Positions 27,386 through 37,454 of a stretch of DNA of 64,000 nucleotides are shown piece after piece. How positions within the stretch are numbered: the stretch's first letter is position 1; every line of letters starts with the position of its first letter. The stretch covers positions 81,390 through 145,389 of the forward strand of contig NZ_JADOES010000010.1 in assembly GCF_018739885.1 (NCBI RefSeq). Direction: 5' to 3'. The notes beneath the pieces were generated by a model. The model ran no database searches and had not been told where the DNA came from. It was given only the letters and a program-made list of their open reading frames with translations. This DNA is from Leptothoe spongobia TAU-MAC 1115 (GTDB lineage: Bacteria; Cyanobacteriota; Cyanobacteriia; Phormidesmidales; Phormidesmidaceae). The position numbers and the translations under genes are program-made.

Positions 27386-28642
27386 ATGGCTCAAACCACA
27401 TTCCTAGGCAAATGGTTTTATCGTTGGCTGCATCCCTGGCGCGGCATTGATTGGCTGTTATTGTTCTTCCCCATTGGCATCACACTTTTTTCTAGTCTGT
27501 TGATCGCCAGTACACGGCTGTATACCGGGGAAACCGATCTCGCATGGAACCATGTGGTCATGTGTGTGCTTGGTGTTTTCCTCTGTATGTGGTTGGCCCG
27601 TAGTCGGTACGAATCTCTCCTGGAATGGCGCTGGGTCATCTATCTGATCACCAATGTGTCTTTAGTCGCTGTCATGCTGATTGGTACTGTAGGTAACGGT
27701 GCCCAAAGTTGGATTAGCATTGGTGGCTTTAACATTCAGCCTTCAGAATTTGCCAAAGTCGGCATCATTATTACCCTGGCCGCTACGCTCAAAGATCGAG
27801 AATCCACTACTCTGAGTGGTCTACTCAAAGCCCTAGCTATAACGGCTATCCCCTGGGCACTGATCTTTTTACAACCAGACTTAGGTACATCCCTTGTCTT
27901 TGGAGCGATTGTGTTGGGGATGCTCTACTGGAGCAATATGAACCCAGGCTGGCTGGTGCTGTTGGTATCACCCTTGGTAGCTGCGATTGTCTTCAATCTA
28001 TATATCCCTGTGTGGATCGGCTGGGTGATCTTAATGGGGGTGATTGCCTGGATGACATTGCCGCTACGTTGGTACAGCACACTAATCATTGTCGTCATTA
28101 ACTCAGTTGCAGGCAAAATTGGAGAACTCATGTGGAGCCTGCTGCAAGACTACCAGCGGGATCGTCTCACCCTATTTTTGAATCCTGAACAGGATCCCCT
28201 AGGCGGCGGCTATCACCTGATCCAATCTCGCATTGCCATTGGTTCAGGACAGCTGTGGGGACGTGGTTTATTCCATGGCACCCAAACCCAGCTGAGTTTT
28301 ATTCCGGAGCAGCATACGGATTTTATTTTCTCTGCCCTAGGCGAAGAGCTTGGGTTTATGGGGGCCTTGGCCATGGTGCTGGCCTATTGGTTCATCTGCT
28401 TGCGGTTGATTATCATCGCCCAAAATGCGAAGGATAATTTTGGCTCATTGCTGGCCATTGGCGTCTTGTCAATGATTGTATTCCAGGTGGTGGTGAATAT
28501 TGGCATGACCATTGGTCTGGCCCCGATTACGGGGATTCCGTTACCATGGATGAGCTATGGACGATCGTCATTGCTGACGAACTTTATTGCCATTGGCATT
28601 GTGGAATCGGTGGCGAATTTTCAGCATCGGTTGAAGTTTTAG
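27386..28642 (+). CDS. rodA: Rod-shape determining protein RodA (SEDS glycan polymerase)
   Basis: 418 residues with about 10-12 membrane helices. RodA polymerises lipid II into glycan strands for cylindrical wall growth together with a class B PBP. Motifs: NGAQSWISIGGFNIQPSEFAK around residues 103-123, FLQPDLGTSLVFG, DRLTLFLNPEQDPLGGGYHL, QSRIAIGSGQLWGRG, FIPEQHTDFIFSALGEELG and GIPLPWMSYGRSSLLTNF. All are SEDS hallmarks, here with an Arg in the final YGxS motif as in some other cyanobacterial RodA proteins. The RodA rather than FtsW call rests on sequence pattern and length. Confidence 0.94.
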   Translation: MAQTTFLGKWFYRWLHPWRGIDWLLLFFPIGITLFSSLLIASTRLYTGETDLAWNHVVMCVLGVFLCMWLARSRYESLLEWRWVIYLITNVSLVAVMLIGTVGNGAQSWISIGGFNIQPSEFAKVGIIITLAATLKDRESTTLSGLLKALAITAIPWALIFLQPDLGTSLVFGAIVLGMLYWSNMNPGWLVLLVSPLVAAIVFNLYIPVWIGWVILMGVIAWMTLPLRWYSTLIIVVINSVAGKIGELMWSLLQDYQRDRLTLFLNPEQDPLGGGYHLIQSRIAIGSGQLWGRGLFHGTQTQLSFIPEQHTDFIFSALGEELGFMGALAMVLAYWFICLRLIIIAQNAKDNFGSLLAIGVLSMIVFQVVVNIGMTIGLAPITGIPLPWMSYGRSSLLTNFIAIGIVESVANFQHRLKF

Positions 28643-28778
28643 GCTTCACTTCGCTCAGCCAGCAAAAACGTGGGATGGATTTGTTGGGGTGATAATAGAT
28701 TTGAGTGAGAAGCAAGGGGTTGGGCGTTGTAGCAACCCAACCTACACTATTAATTGAAACTCTAGCGAAGCGAATCCA

Positions 28779-28982
28779 ATGATAATTTTGCCTGGTTCTC
28801 CTGTAAAGGTGACGAATGTAAACGATACTTACTATGGGTTTCAGGGATTAGTGCAGCGGATCACAGATGGCAGGGTAGCTGTGCTGTTTGAGGGGGGTAA
28901 CTGGGATAAGCTGGTGACCTTCAGAATGTCTGAGATTGAGGCTGTCAAGCCTAAACGCGGCGGCAAGAAAAAGAAGAAGTAA
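28779..28982 (+). CDS. ndhS: NDH-1 complex ferredoxin-docking subunit NdhS
   Basis: 67 residues. The compact SH3-like core is [20 protein letters not shown] and [20 protein letters not shown], ending in a Lys-rich tail ([11 protein letters not shown]). This matches NdhS/CRR31, the subunit that helps ferredoxin dock on cyanobacterial and chloroplast NDH-1. With the CRR6-like gene it points to a photosynthetic NDH-1. The gene stands alone on the plus strand 136 bases after rodA. Confidence 0.93.
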   Translation: MIILPGSPVKVTNVNDTYYGFQGLVQRITDGRVAVLFEGGNWDKLVTFRMSEIEAVKPKRGGKKKKK

Positions 28983-29149
28983 AGGCTTGCCTTATGCAGG
29001 CTCGTTATCAATAGGGCCTCATTTCATTTATCAAACAATTAGAAATAAGGCATGCTAGTCAGGGCACCCACAAGGGGAGCCCCTACGGGATGTAATTTTT
29101 CGGGTATGATGCTAATGTACTGGAGACGTTTGTACTATATGACAGAACT

Positions 29150-29806
29150 ATGCGTCTTCCTCTACCGCAGTTGGCTGCTCGCGATCGCAACCCAGCCCAC
29201 ATTGCTGAGGTGATCGAAACGGCAACGACTGAATTTTTGGCCCAATGTCTTGAGCCTGAAGATTTAAGTTTCCCGGCAATGCCACCCTTCGGCAGCTGGG
29301 TAAAGTCGTTTGATGAGGAAGCGAGTAATCAAATATATGGAGTGGTTTACCATGCGACGACCAGCCCAATTGACTCGGTGCATCGGGCACGAGCGTTGGG
29401 AATGTCGTTAGAGGATTTGCGGCAGCAGCAGCCGCAGATTTTTGCCATGCTTAAAACTGAATTTCGAGTAGCCATTGTTGGGTTTCAGACGTCCGATAAT
29501 CGCGGTGAGTTAAACGAGCGTTGCTATCAGCATTTGCCACCGCGACCACCACAGGTGCATCAGGCCGTATATCGATGTGAGCCCGATGAAGTGATTGGGT
29601 TTACGGATGAGTTAGATTTTTTGCGCACGCTATTGCAAGTGGGTGCAGTGCCGAGTGAGAGTTTGGTGGCGGCGGCGATTCGTGAAGTTTATCAACTGCG
29701 GCAATTTGATCGGGATTGGTTGGTGTTAGCCGGGCGAACAGTTGGAACTTTGTTGAAGGATGATTATGATCGACTGCGAATGATCCTTAATCAGATTCAT
29801 CCTTAA
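29150..29806 (+). CDS. Conserved cyanobacterial protein (HAS-barrel-like)
   Basis: 218 residues. Conserved blocks: HIAEVIETATTEFLAQCLEP, PPFGSWVKSFDEEASNQIYG, VVYHATTSPIDSVHRARALG, EEDLRQQQPQIF-like segment, LKTEFRVAIVGFQ, PPRPPQVHQAVY and a helical end (YDRLRMILNQIHP). I recognise the family as common in cyanobacteria and similar to the beta-barrel found at the N-terminus of HerA-type ATPases (HAS barrel). The function is unknown. The stop codon lies within a 16-base tandem duplication (see the repeat entry). An ATG at 29150 is preceded by another upstream ATG out of frame. Confidence 0.75.
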   Translation: MRLPLPQLAARDRNPAHIAEVIETATTEFLAQCLEPEDLSFPAMPPFGSWVKSFDEEASNQIYGVVYHATTSPIDSVHRARALGMSLEDLRQQQPQIFAMLKTEFRVAIVGFQTSDNRGELNERCYQHLPPRPPQVHQAVYRCEPDEVIGFTDELDFLRTLLQVGAVPSESLVAAAIREVYQLRQFDRDWLVLAGRTVGTLLKDDYDRLRMILNQIHP

Positions 29807-29823
29807 TCAGATTCATCCTTAAT
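29785..29823 (+). repeat. 16-bp tandem duplication at a gene end
   Basis: CCTTAATCAGATTCAT occurs at 29785-29800 and 29801-29816, followed by a third partial copy (CCTTAAT). Because 16 is not a multiple of three, the second copy is read in another frame and supplies the TAA stop at 29804. Confidence 0.85.
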
Positions 29824-29900
29824 AAAGAATGTACTGTGGCCATAGTCTATTTTATTGGGATTGGCGATCTAATCGATTAAAACAAGTAAAGTTTGAGACA

Positions 29901-32900
29901 CTAATACGGTGCTGCCTGAAATCTCGATCCAAATCCACCACCACCGGGGGTCTCGATAACAAAAACATCATCGGATTCCATAGCGATCTGAGCATTACTG
30001 CCGATGGTTTCTCTTGCTCCGTTGCTCCGCTCAATTGTATTCTGCCCCAGTTTGCCAGGCTGACCATGCTGTAAGCCAAACGGCTTGACCTGCCGATGGC
30101 CTGAGATAATGGCAGCGGTCATTGGCTCACGGAAACGAATACGACGAATGACGCCGTTACCACCGGAATGTTTGCCTGCTCCACCACTGTTGGGACGGAT
30201 AGAAAAATCATCCACCAGGACAGGAAACCTCCATTCAAGCACCTCAGGGTCTGTCAGCCGTGAGTTAGTCATATGGGTCTGCACTGCATCTGTTCCAGCA
30301 AAATTAGGGCCAGCACCAGAACCACCGCAAATGGTCTCGTAATACTGATATTGTTCATTGCCAAAGGTAAAGTTATTCATGGTGCCTTGGCTGGCGGCCA
30401 TCGTTCCTAAAGCACCATAGAGGGCATTGGTGACAGCTTGAGAGGTTTCCACATTGCCTGCCACCACAGCAGCAGGATAACGAGGATTGAGCAGACAGCC
30501 CTCGGGGACAATTATCTCTAAAGGTTTGAGGCAACCAGCATTGAGGGGGATATCGTCATCAACCAGGGTACGAAAAACATAGAGCACGGCTGCCTTACAT
30601 ACAGCTAATGGCGCATTAAAGTTGTTCTCCTGCTGGGGAGATGTGCCGGTAAAATCAATCCGTGCTGACCGTTCTATTTGGTTGATCTCAAGGGTTAAGT
30701 TGATTTGGGTGCCATTGTCAGTAGTGTAGCTAAACTCTCCGTCTGACAATACATCAATCACTCGGCGAACAGCCTCGGCAGCATTGTCTTGCACATGTTG
30801 CATATAGGCTTGGACCTGGTGCAAACCATAGTGGGTAACCATGCGTCGCAGTTCTTGCACCCCACGTTCATTGGCGGCGACCTGGGCCTGGAGATCTGCC
30901 AGATTCTGAGTCAAGTTACGGACAGGGTTGGGACTTGATTGTAATAGTTCTGCGATCGCAGCTTCACGAAATTTTCCGTGCTCGATCAGTTTGAAGTTAT
31001 CAATCAGAATGCCTTCCTGTTCAATAGTTTTGCTATAAGGAGGCATGGAGCCAGGCGTAATGCCGCCGATATCAGCGTGGTGTCCTCGCGAAGCAACATA
31101 GAAAGTAGGGGGAGCGAAGGTAGGAGGAGCACTACCTACCAATTCAACAAATACAGGCGTAATCACCGTAATATCCGGCAGATGTGTGCCGCCATTGTAG
31201 GGATTGTTGGAAACGTAAACATCGCCAGATTGAATTGTTTCTCCCTTTGCCTGAATTAAGCTAGCAACACTTTCTCCCATAGAGCCCAGGTGTACTGGAA
31301 TATGCGGAGCATTGGCCACCAGCTGTCCCTGCTGGTCAAAGATAGCGCAAGAGAAATCCAGCCGCTCTTTAATGTTGACTGAGTAGCTAGTGTTTTGCAG
31401 GGTAATGCCCATTTCCTCAGCAACGGAGCGGAAGAGGTTATTGAATATTTCCAGCTTTACTGGATCCGGCTTGGCAGAATCAATAGCCTGATCAGCTGTC
31501 TGATTTATAGGCTGCTTTAATGGAGGCTGGTGCTTCAGAATTAGATGATTTTGTTCGGTCAGTTGCGCAGACCAGTTGGGTTCGATCACATTGGTGCCCG
31601 TCGGTTCAATAATTAAGGCTGGTCCCTGGACTATGTCATGGGGGAGAAGCTCATCCCGCTTATAGACGGGGCTGTCATGCCATTGTCCCTTGGTGTAAAT
31701 GGAAACTCTGGTGATGGCAGTCAAGGGAGTGGTGCGTTGCTGAGTAATCTGGGGTTCGTCGATGGGGTTGGTTTGTCCAATGGTCTCTACAGACACGGCT
31801 TCTACCATGAGTGCTTTGTGGGGCATGGTGAAACCGTAGCGTTGTTTGTAGACTTGTTCAAATTGAACCTGCATGTCGGTGAGAGAACCAAAGGAGACAA
31901 TTAAGGCTGCATCAGTGCCGGTGTAGCGAAGGTGAACCTTTTGCAGGGTAGTAGTTCTCTCAGACGTGACGCCCTGGTCAGCCATTTCCTGCCTCCCTGT
32001 TGCTGCCAAGAAGGATAGTGTTTTAGTGAGTAAAGGTAGAGTTTCGTCGGAGAGGGTGGCTTCAATGGCTTGTTCTTTGAGGATGCGCAGATCAGCCAGG
32101 CCAATGCCGTAGGCAGACAGTACTCCAGCAAAGGGATGGAGGAAAATTTGTCGCATACCCAGTGATTCGGCAATCAGGCAAGCGTGCTGCCCCCCGGCTC
32201 CACCAAAGCTGCAGAGGGTGTATTCGCTAACGTCATAGCCTCGCTGAATGGAGATTTTCTTGATGGCGCTGGCCATTCTCTCAACGGCAATGGCGAGAAA
32301 ACCAGCGGCTACTTCTTCGGGTTGTTGAGTGGCTCCAGTGTGTTGATAAACCTGCTGTGCTAAGGCTTGGAATCCTTCAGTAACAGTAGTTTTATCTAAA
32401 GGTAGATTTCCTTCTGGACCAAACACCGTGGGAAAGAACTCAGGCTGCAGTTTGCCCAGCATAACGTTGCAGTCGGTGACCGTTAGCGGACCACCCCGGC
32501 GATAACAGGTAGGACCAGGGTAAGCTCCGGCTGATTCTGGTCCTACACGATAACGGGCTCCGTCAAACTGCAGGATGGAGCCTCCACCGGCTGCCACGGT
32601 ATGGATAGCCATCATCGGTGCTCGCAGTCTGATACCAGCTACTTCAGTCTCAAAGGTACGCTCGTAGTCGCCATTACTCTCTTCTCCGTTATAGTGCGAG
32701 ACATCGGTGGAGGTGCCGCCCATGTCAAAGCCAATAATTTTATTCAACCCAGCACTGGCACAGGTTTTGACTGCGCCGACGATGCCACCTGCGGGACCGG
32801 AGAGAATACTGTCTTTGCCCTGGAAGCGATGGGCGTCGGTAAGACCGCCGTTGGACTGCATGAACATGAGGCGGAGGTCTGGTTGGTGGTTGGTGGTTGG

Positions 32901-33662
32901 TGGGTTTGGATCGGAGGGGGAGAGGGGGAGAGGGGGAGAAGGGGAGAGGGATTGTTCTACTTGATCGATGTAGCGGCGGAGGATGGGGGAGAGGTAGGCG
33001 TCGACGACGGTGGTGTCGCCTCGGCTAACGAGTTTCATCAGGGGGCTGACCTGGTGGGAGATGGAAATTTGGGTAAAGCCGATGCGTTTGGCGATCGCAG
33101 CTACCTTGAGTTCATGATCGGGGTAGCGGTAGGCGTGGAGCAGTGCGATCGCACATCCCCTCACCCCGCTTTCAAACACCTGCTTCAATTCCTCCACCCA
33201 TGCCCCAGTTTCTGCCAATGCCATCAGCTCCTCACCTTGAGCACTGTAACGCTCCGGTACCTCAATCACCTGCTCATACAGCATCTCTGGCAGCTGAATA
33301 TGGCGGGCAAAAATATCAGGCCGATTCTGATAACCAATGCGCAGGGCATCCTTAAATCCCTTGGTAATCAGCAGGACTGTGGGATCTCCTTGCCGCTCTA
33401 GGAGAGCATTGGTCGCCACCGTAGTACCCATTTTCACCACTTCGATGTGCTCAGCGGGGATGACCTCATCATCCCTTAGCCCTAAAATCTCTCGCATCCC
33501 CTGGATAGGAGCATCAACATAGCGACCTGGATTCTCTGACAGCAGCTTATGCACCTGCAGTTGACCATCGGGACGGCGAGCAACAACATCGGTAAAGGTG
33601 CCCCCACGATCAATCCAAAACTGCCAACGGGAGTTTGAGGATGTGGGTGTGCTGTGGGTCAT
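29901..33662 (-). CDS. 5-oxoprolinase / hydantoinase (HyuA-HyuB fusion)
   Basis: 1253 residues. The N-terminal HyuA half (about 1-690) starts with [18 protein letters not shown] and has [43 protein letters not shown] and [17 protein letters not shown]. The HyuB half (about 730-1250) has VEIFNNLF-like [64 protein letters not shown] and GGGGFGSR at the end. Fused forms hydrolyse 5-oxoproline with ATP, recycling glutathione-derived residues. Near residues 235-262 there is a low-complexity Pro/Ser insertion ([20 protein letters not shown]) not expected in the family. The frame stays open, so the protein is probably still made. Confidence 0.92.
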   Translation of the reverse strand: MTHSTPTSSNSRWQFWIDRGGTFTDVVARRPDGQLQVHKLLSENPGRYVDAPIQGMREILGLRDDEVIPAEHIEVVKMGTTVATNALLERQGDPTVLLITKGFKDALRIGYQNRPDIFARHIQLPEMLYEQVIEVPERYSAQGEELMALAETGAWVEELKQVFESGVRGCAIALLHAYRYPDHELKVAAIAKRIGFTQISISHQVSPLMKLVSRGDTTVVDAYLSPILRRYIDQVEQSLSPSPPLPLSPSDPNPPTTNHQPDLRLMFMQSNGGLTDAHRFQGKDSILSGPAGGIVGAVKTCASAGLNKIIGFDMGGTSTDVSHYNGEESNGDYERTFETEVAGIRLRAPMMAIHTVAAGGGSILQFDGARYRVGPESAGAYPGPTCYRRGGPLTVTDCNVMLGKLQPEFFPTVFGPEGNLPLDKTTVTEGFQALAQQVYQHTGATQQPEEVAAGFLAIAVERMASAIKKISIQRGYDVSEYTLCSFGGAGGQHACLIAESLGMRQIFLHPFAGVLSAYGIGLADLRILKEQAIEATLSDETLPLLTKTLSFLAATGRQEMADQGVTSERTTTLQKVHLRYTGTDAALIVSFGSLTDMQVQFEQVYKQRYGFTMPHKALMVEAVSVETIGQTNPIDEPQITQQRTTPLTAITRVSIYTKGQWHDSPVYKRDELLPHDIVQGPALIIEPTGTNVIEPNWSAQLTEQNHLILKHQPPLKQPINQTADQAIDSAKPDPVKLEIFNNLFRSVAEEMGITLQNTSYSVNIKERLDFSCAIFDQQGQLVANAPHIPVHLGSMGESVASLIQAKGETIQSGDVYVSNNPYNGGTHLPDITVITPVFVELVGSAPPTFAPPTFYVASRGHHADIGGITPGSMPPYSKTIEQEGILIDNFKLIEHGKFREAAIAELLQSSPNPVRNLTQNLADLQAQVAANERGVQELRRMVTHYGLHQVQAYMQHVQDNAAEAVRRVIDVLSDGEFSYTTDNGTQINLTLEINQIERSARIDFTGTSPQQENNFNAPLAVCKAAVLYVFRTLVDDDIPLNAGCLKPLEIIVPEGCLLNPRYPAAVVAGNVETSQAVTNALYGALGTMAASQGTMNNFTFGNEQYQYYETICGGSGAGPNFAGTDAVQTHMTNSRLTDPEVLEWRFPVLVDDFSIRPNSGGAGKHSGGNGVIRRIRFREPMTAAIISGHRQVKPFGLQHGQPGKLGQNTIERSNGARETIGSNAQIAMESDDVFVIETPGGGGFGSRFQAAPY
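32880..32955. repeat. Low-complexity GGTTGGTG / GGGGGAGA repeat inside the oxoprolinase gene
   Basis: The plus strand reads alternating GGTTGGTGGT units and then GGGGGAGA units. In the coding strand this becomes Pro/Ser-rich residues at about 235-262. Such purine-rich runs are usually intergenic in cyanobacteria, so this looks like a sequence inserted or expanded inside a coding region. Confidence 0.7.
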
Positions 33663-33890
33663 GGTTAACGCAGATTAGAAATGAATATGGGTATGATGCA
33701 GGCGTGGTTTTTATTAAGGTAGTTTATTAACGGCATCATTTTCCGATGGTTTACCATGCCTGATGACCTACCCATTTTTCTTCTATGTGTTGTTCTTTTG
33801 GTGTTATACCTCTTTTGGTCTGCAGCTACAGAGATGGGAACAAAGTCACCCAAATGGCCTTGGGATCAAGAGTAAATACGTAGTTGCATG

Positions 33891-34058
33891 CTATCGGGTG
33901 CCTCCGCTGAGCCTGCGCTGCGGTATCCCTGGCGGTGGCGGTTGGAAAGGCTGCTCGGCTGAGGCTGTCTGAGGGAGTAATTCCGGTCTGGTATCCATCG
34001 CAAACGCAGCAGCATCGGCCACAACCAGTAGATGGCTGATTAGCAGTGTCTTGGTCAT
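33891..34058 (-). CDS. Small secreted protein, DUF928-N-terminus-like
   Basis: 55 residues from the ATG at 34058, preceded by TAAGGA at proper spacing; an ATG at 34082 is in frame but lacks such a site. The N-terminus (MTKTLLISHLLVVADAAAFA) is a signal-peptide-like helix. The end reads FQPPPPGIPQRRLSGGTR, resembling the opening of DUF928 domains, which then continue for over 100 residues; here the stop follows directly. Either it is a natural mini-protein or a truncated DUF928 gene. I see no clear continuation in other frames downstream. Confidence 0.45.
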   Translation of the reverse strand: MTKTLLISHLLVVADAAAFAMDTRPELLPQTASAEQPFQPPPPGIPQRRLSGGTR

Positions 34059-34446
34059 CAGATTCCTTAGAAAGCTACCCATGGTAGATGTTGCAGACGC
34101 AAAAGGCACAATGGTCCGATGGGAACGGTCCAAGGATCTATCAGTAGGAAGGCGTAATCTACGGCAGTCTTGTTACAAAACTTCAATCATTTTCAGAAAA
34201 GCTAGATAAACCCAGGGGCAAAGTTTACATTTGCGTCGATGGGCATTCAGGGGCCTTGTATCGATCTAGCAGCAACGTTCTCCATGTTTAGTCGACAGCC
34301 TTGCAGTCGATCAGTTGGTATATTTCCTGCCTGGCATTTTGTAAGCTATTCGGCTCGATAATCCAAATAAAATTATCGTCATGTTCTGGATATTCAACAG
34401 CAACAGTGGATCCGGCTTACCATAGCTACAGTCCAGACTTCCTTTT
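34059..34446. other. Intergenic region, no gene seen
   Basis: Between the small secreted protein and the lipoprotein gene, both leftward. No small gene, tRNA or strong hairpin was recognised. The promoter of the small secreted protein should lie in its left part. Confidence 0.4.
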
Positions 34447-35325
34447 TTACTGAATGCCGATTGTCAGATGGTAGGACGCATTCCCCCGCGTACCTCCTAC
34501 GATGATCCTATAGTCACCTGTATGTGGTAAATAGATGGTTTCATCCATGGCTTCCCGTGCCAGGATTAATTGACTGGGAGAAATTACATCAAAAACCGCA
34601 TTGTCTTCTAGGGACTCAATGGACAATTCCATCTGTTGGCCACCACTGGCTCCCAAGATATAAACATCTCGCTCTCCTCTGATAACACTGTTGCTAACCG
34701 TAGCTGAACTTTCTCCAGGAGAAAACTCCACCCGCTCGGTATGAACGGCACTAGCCCAGTCCATCAGATCGCTGGCTTCTAAGCCATCCTCATCCTGAAA
34801 TACTGGATCCACTAGCTCACAGTTGGTGAGGTCCAATAAATAATCTTTGGTCTGGAGAGTATTTTGGGTCAGCGTCCAGGTTTCCCTTGATGCTTGAACA
34901 TCGAACTCAATCCATGTAGTAATATCAACGTTGGCCTGATTGTTGATTAAGGGGCCTGAAAATGCCTGAGTATAGCTTGTATAATAAGCTGCTTCATCAT
35001 TTTGAACTGTTGATCGAGCATCACCTTGAAGCTGATTGTCTTCGTGAATGGTCAAACGCAGGTGCGTGGTGATAATACCGTCATCGAACGTGTAACAGTA
35101 AGGATCAGGACTAGGATCCAAGGCAATCTTCTGGGTACTTGCAAGCGGTGTAGTGCTATCGGTTGCAGGGGCATTAGTTTCGGGGGCAGCGGGCTCAGAC
35201 GCGTTTTGAGAAATAGGTGAAGCTGCTACGGTTTCCTCGGGTCGATTAACGGTCGTTGCACCGCAGCCACTGAGAAGAGTGACGAGACCTGTTGCTAAAA
35301 AAACAATAGAAGTAAGACGCATCAT
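34447..35325 (-). CDS. Predicted lipoprotein with PPC-like C-terminal domain
   Basis: 292 residues. The signal peptide ends in a lipobox LLSGC with the acylated Cys at residue 21. A Pro/Thr/Ala-rich spacer of about 40 residues follows. A middle domain contains YCYTFDDGIITTHLRLTIHE and other beta-strands. The C-terminal part (about 195-292) resembles the bacterial pre-peptidase C-terminal (PPC) fold, with LGASGGQQMELSIES and LPHTGDYRIIVGGTRGNASY. It is probably anchored on the periplasmic side of a membrane. The function is not recognised. The small lipoprotein gene lies 70 bases upstream on the same strand. Confidence 0.72.
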   Translation of the reverse strand: MMRLTSIVFLATGLVTLLSGCGATTVNRPEETVAASPISQNASEPAAPETNAPATDSTTPLASTQKIALDPSPDPYCYTFDDGIITTHLRLTIHEDNQLQGDARSTVQNDEAAYYTSYTQAFSGPLINNQANVDITTWIEFDVQASRETWTLTQNTLQTKDYLLDLTNCELVDPVFQDEDGLEASDLMDWASAVHTERVEFSPGESSATVSNSVIRGERDVYILGASGGQQMELSIESLEDNAVFDVISPSQLILAREAMDETIYLPHTGDYRIIVGGTRGNASYHLTIGIQ

Positions 35326-35395
35326 AGGAACAGGTCCAAAAGAGATATGAACGATAACTCAATAGTAATCAAGACTCTCATAACAATATCAAATA

Positions 35396-35527
35396 TTATC
35401 GAGTGCCTGTTGTCGTTAAGTGTTGATTAGCTAAGTTGTCACTGTGGGTCTCTGAGTCACAGCTTAGTAGACCAAGGGTCATTGCTATCAGCATGCCCAT
35501 GAGCAGCAGACGATATGTCTTATGCAT
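35396..35527 (-). CDS. Very small predicted lipoprotein (43 residues)
   Basis: An ATG at 35527 opens a 43-codon frame. The start MHKTYRLLLMGMLIAMTLGL is a classic lipoprotein signal ending in LLSC, with the Cys at residue 23, followed by a short polar tail (DSETHSDNLANQHLTTTGTR). Such a complete signal peptide plus lipobox is unlikely by chance in so short a frame. No strong ribosome binding site is visible. It ends 70 bases before the larger lipoprotein gene on the same strand, so the two may be co-transcribed. Function unknown. Confidence 0.5.
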   Translation of the reverse strand: MHKTYRLLLMGMLIAMTLGLLSCDSETHSDNLANQHLTTTGTR

Positions 35528-35632
35528 TGTGGTGAAATCCCGTAAATCTGTTTCAGCCCCCTTGGGAGCTAACCGCTTATGGAAAGATTTCAGAAAACAG
35601 ACACAATGTTTACATAAACTTACATATCACGC

Positions 35633-36925
35633 TTACCCATCGCTTTTTGTCAGGGCTACCATTGCCTGGGTAATTCGTCTCAGTTCATCGGGCTCAATGA
35701 TATAGGGCGGCATGGTGTACAGCAGCTTGCCAAAGGGCCGTAACCACACCCCATGTTCCACTACCTGAGGCTGGATCTCGTTCATATTCACTGATTCATG
35801 TAGTTCTACCACCCCAATGGCCCCCAGTACGCGAACGTCCTTCACGTTAGAAGATTCACGACAGGGAGCAAGCTCTGCCTTGAGTTGTGCCTCAATAACC
35901 TGGATTTTGGATTGCCAGTCATAGCTTTCTAGAATGTCGATATTGGCTAAGGACACAGCGCAGGCTAAAGGATTGGCCATGAATGTGGGACCGTGCATAA
36001 AGACGCCAGCCTCCCCCTGGGAGAAGACCTGGCTAATGTGGGGAGTAGTTAGGGTGGCTGCTAGGGATATAAAACCACCGGACATGGCTTTACCAATACA
36101 GAGAATGTCAGGGGAAATACCAGCGTGTTCACAGGCAAAATATCTGCCAGTACGACCAAAGCCTGTGGCGATTTCATCCAAAATCAGTAGCACATCGTAC
36201 TGATTGCACAGTTCCCGTGCTCGCCGAACATAATCGGGACTGTAAAATCGCATCCCCCCTGCCCCCTGCACCACCGGCTCAAATATGGCTGCAGCAATGT
36301 TTGCATGGTTCTCAGCCAGGTGTTGTTCAAAACTAGCAATATCGTGATCGTCCCATACCCCCCAAACGGGAATCTGAGGGATATCGGCAAAATATTGCTG
36401 TCGTAGTACCTTGTTAAACAAATGGTGCATGCCATTGACCGGATCACACACTGACATGGCGTCAAAAGTATCGCCATGGTAACCACCCCGCACGGTGAGA
36501 AAGCGATGTTTTGCAGGTTTGCCCAGGTTGTACCAGTACTGAATTGCCATTTTCATGGCTACTTCTACTGACACTGAGCCCGAGTCACAGAAGAATACCT
36601 GCTGCAAAGGCTGCGGTGTTAGTTCTACTAGCTTCTGGGCGAGTTGAACGGCAGGCTGATGCGTGAGTCCCCCAAACATGACGTGGGACATGCAGTCAAT
36701 CTGGTCTCTGGCTGCCTGATTCAGGCGAGGATGGTTATACCCGTGGATGGTGGTCCACCAGGAGGACATGCCATCTACCAAAGTGCGGCCATCTTCCATC
36801 TCGATGTAGACGCCCTGAGCTGACTTGACAGGGAAAATTGGCAATGGATTGGGCATGGCGGCATAGGGGTGCCATACATGCTGGCGATCAATGGCCAGGA
36901 GCTGATCGACGGGGAGAGGATGCAT
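35633..36925 (-). CDS. bioA: Adenosylmethionine-8-amino-7-oxononanoate aminotransferase
   Basis: 430 residues, typical. This PLP enzyme (class III) makes 7,8-diaminopelargonic acid for biotin, with S-adenosylmethionine as amino donor. Motifs: HVWHPYAAM at the N-terminus, DGMSSWWTTIHGYNHP, CDSGSVSVEVAMKMA, the conserved FEPVVQGAGGMRFY, LILDEIATGFGRTG at about 247-260, and the PLP lysine K279 in IGKAMSGG. No other bio gene is adjacent. It is read leftward, 49 bases downstream of the DUF4399 gene. Confidence 0.96.
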   Translation of the reverse strand: MHPLPVDQLLAIDRQHVWHPYAAMPNPLPIFPVKSAQGVYIEMEDGRTLVDGMSSWWTTIHGYNHPRLNQAARDQIDCMSHVMFGGLTHQPAVQLAQKLVELTPQPLQQVFFCDSGSVSVEVAMKMAIQYWYNLGKPAKHRFLTVRGGYHGDTFDAMSVCDPVNGMHHLFNKVLRQQYFADIPQIPVWGVWDDHDIASFEQHLAENHANIAAAIFEPVVQGAGGMRFYSPDYVRRARELCNQYDVLLILDEIATGFGRTGRYFACEHAGISPDILCIGKAMSGGFISLAATLTTPHISQVFSQGEAGVFMHGPTFMANPLACAVSLANIDILESYDWQSKIQVIEAQLKAELAPCRESSNVKDVRVLGAIGVVELHESVNMNEIQPQVVEHGVWLRPFGKLLYTMPPYIIEPDELRRITQAMVALTKSDG

Positions 36926-36974
36926 TGCTATTTGCAGAGGGGGTGGGTGAGTCGTTGACGCTAGTCATCGGTGA

Positions 36975-37454
36975 TCATGGCTCGACTGTGACCTTAATTT
37001 TCTCGGAAATCACTGGGTTGTCATGGGGAATATGACTGTAGTTGCCTAGCACTAGCTGTAATGTGTGCTCTCCTGGAGTCAAACTGAGTTGAGTCTCGGT
37101 TTGGCCTGCGCCGTAGTGCAGCACTTGCTCAGAACCCTGGAGCGGTTCGGTGAGGGATGGTAACTCTTTGACATCAATCAGTAGATGATGGTGACCGGTG
37201 TTGGGACGGTCAACGCCAGCAGGAGCAATGCCCATACCCGACAAGCCAAACTGCACGATGAAGGGGGAACTGACGGTCTCACCATTGCTGGGGGCAATAA
37301 TATAGGCCGTTGCTGTCTCAGGAGCTGGGGAAAGGTCTGTGGCATAGGCTGCAGACGCTACCGACAGACTGAACAGACAGGTGAAGCAGATAATTGCGAA
37401 CTGACAAGTCAGCGATCTCGCGATCGCAAAACCACGTTTAAGACAAAACACCAT
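36975..37454 (-). CDS. DUF4399 secreted protein
   Basis: 159 residues with an N-terminal hydrophobic segment and signal cleavage site (about residues 12-38, ending in ASAAYATD). The mature part has FIVQFGLSGMGIAPAGVDRP, TGHHHLLID, and LTPGEHTLQLVLGNYSHIPH, the DUF4399 pattern. The His-rich strand may bind metal. It is an exported protein of unknown function. Confidence 0.85.
   Translation of the reverse strand: MVFCLKRGFAIARSLTCQFAIICFTCLFSLSVASAAYATDLSPAPETATAYIIAPSNGETVSSPFIVQFGLSGMGIAPAGVDRPNTGHHHLLIDVKELPSLTEPLQGSEQVLHYGAGQTETQLSLTPGEHTLQLVLGNYSHIPHDNPVISEKIKVTVEP

Noticed and set aside
32601..33401. Long rightward open frame (266 codons) opposite the 5-oxoprolinase gene
   Set aside because: It is the antisense of a well-conserved enzyme, is rich in Gly/Val from codon mirroring, and has no recognisable domain or ribosome binding site.
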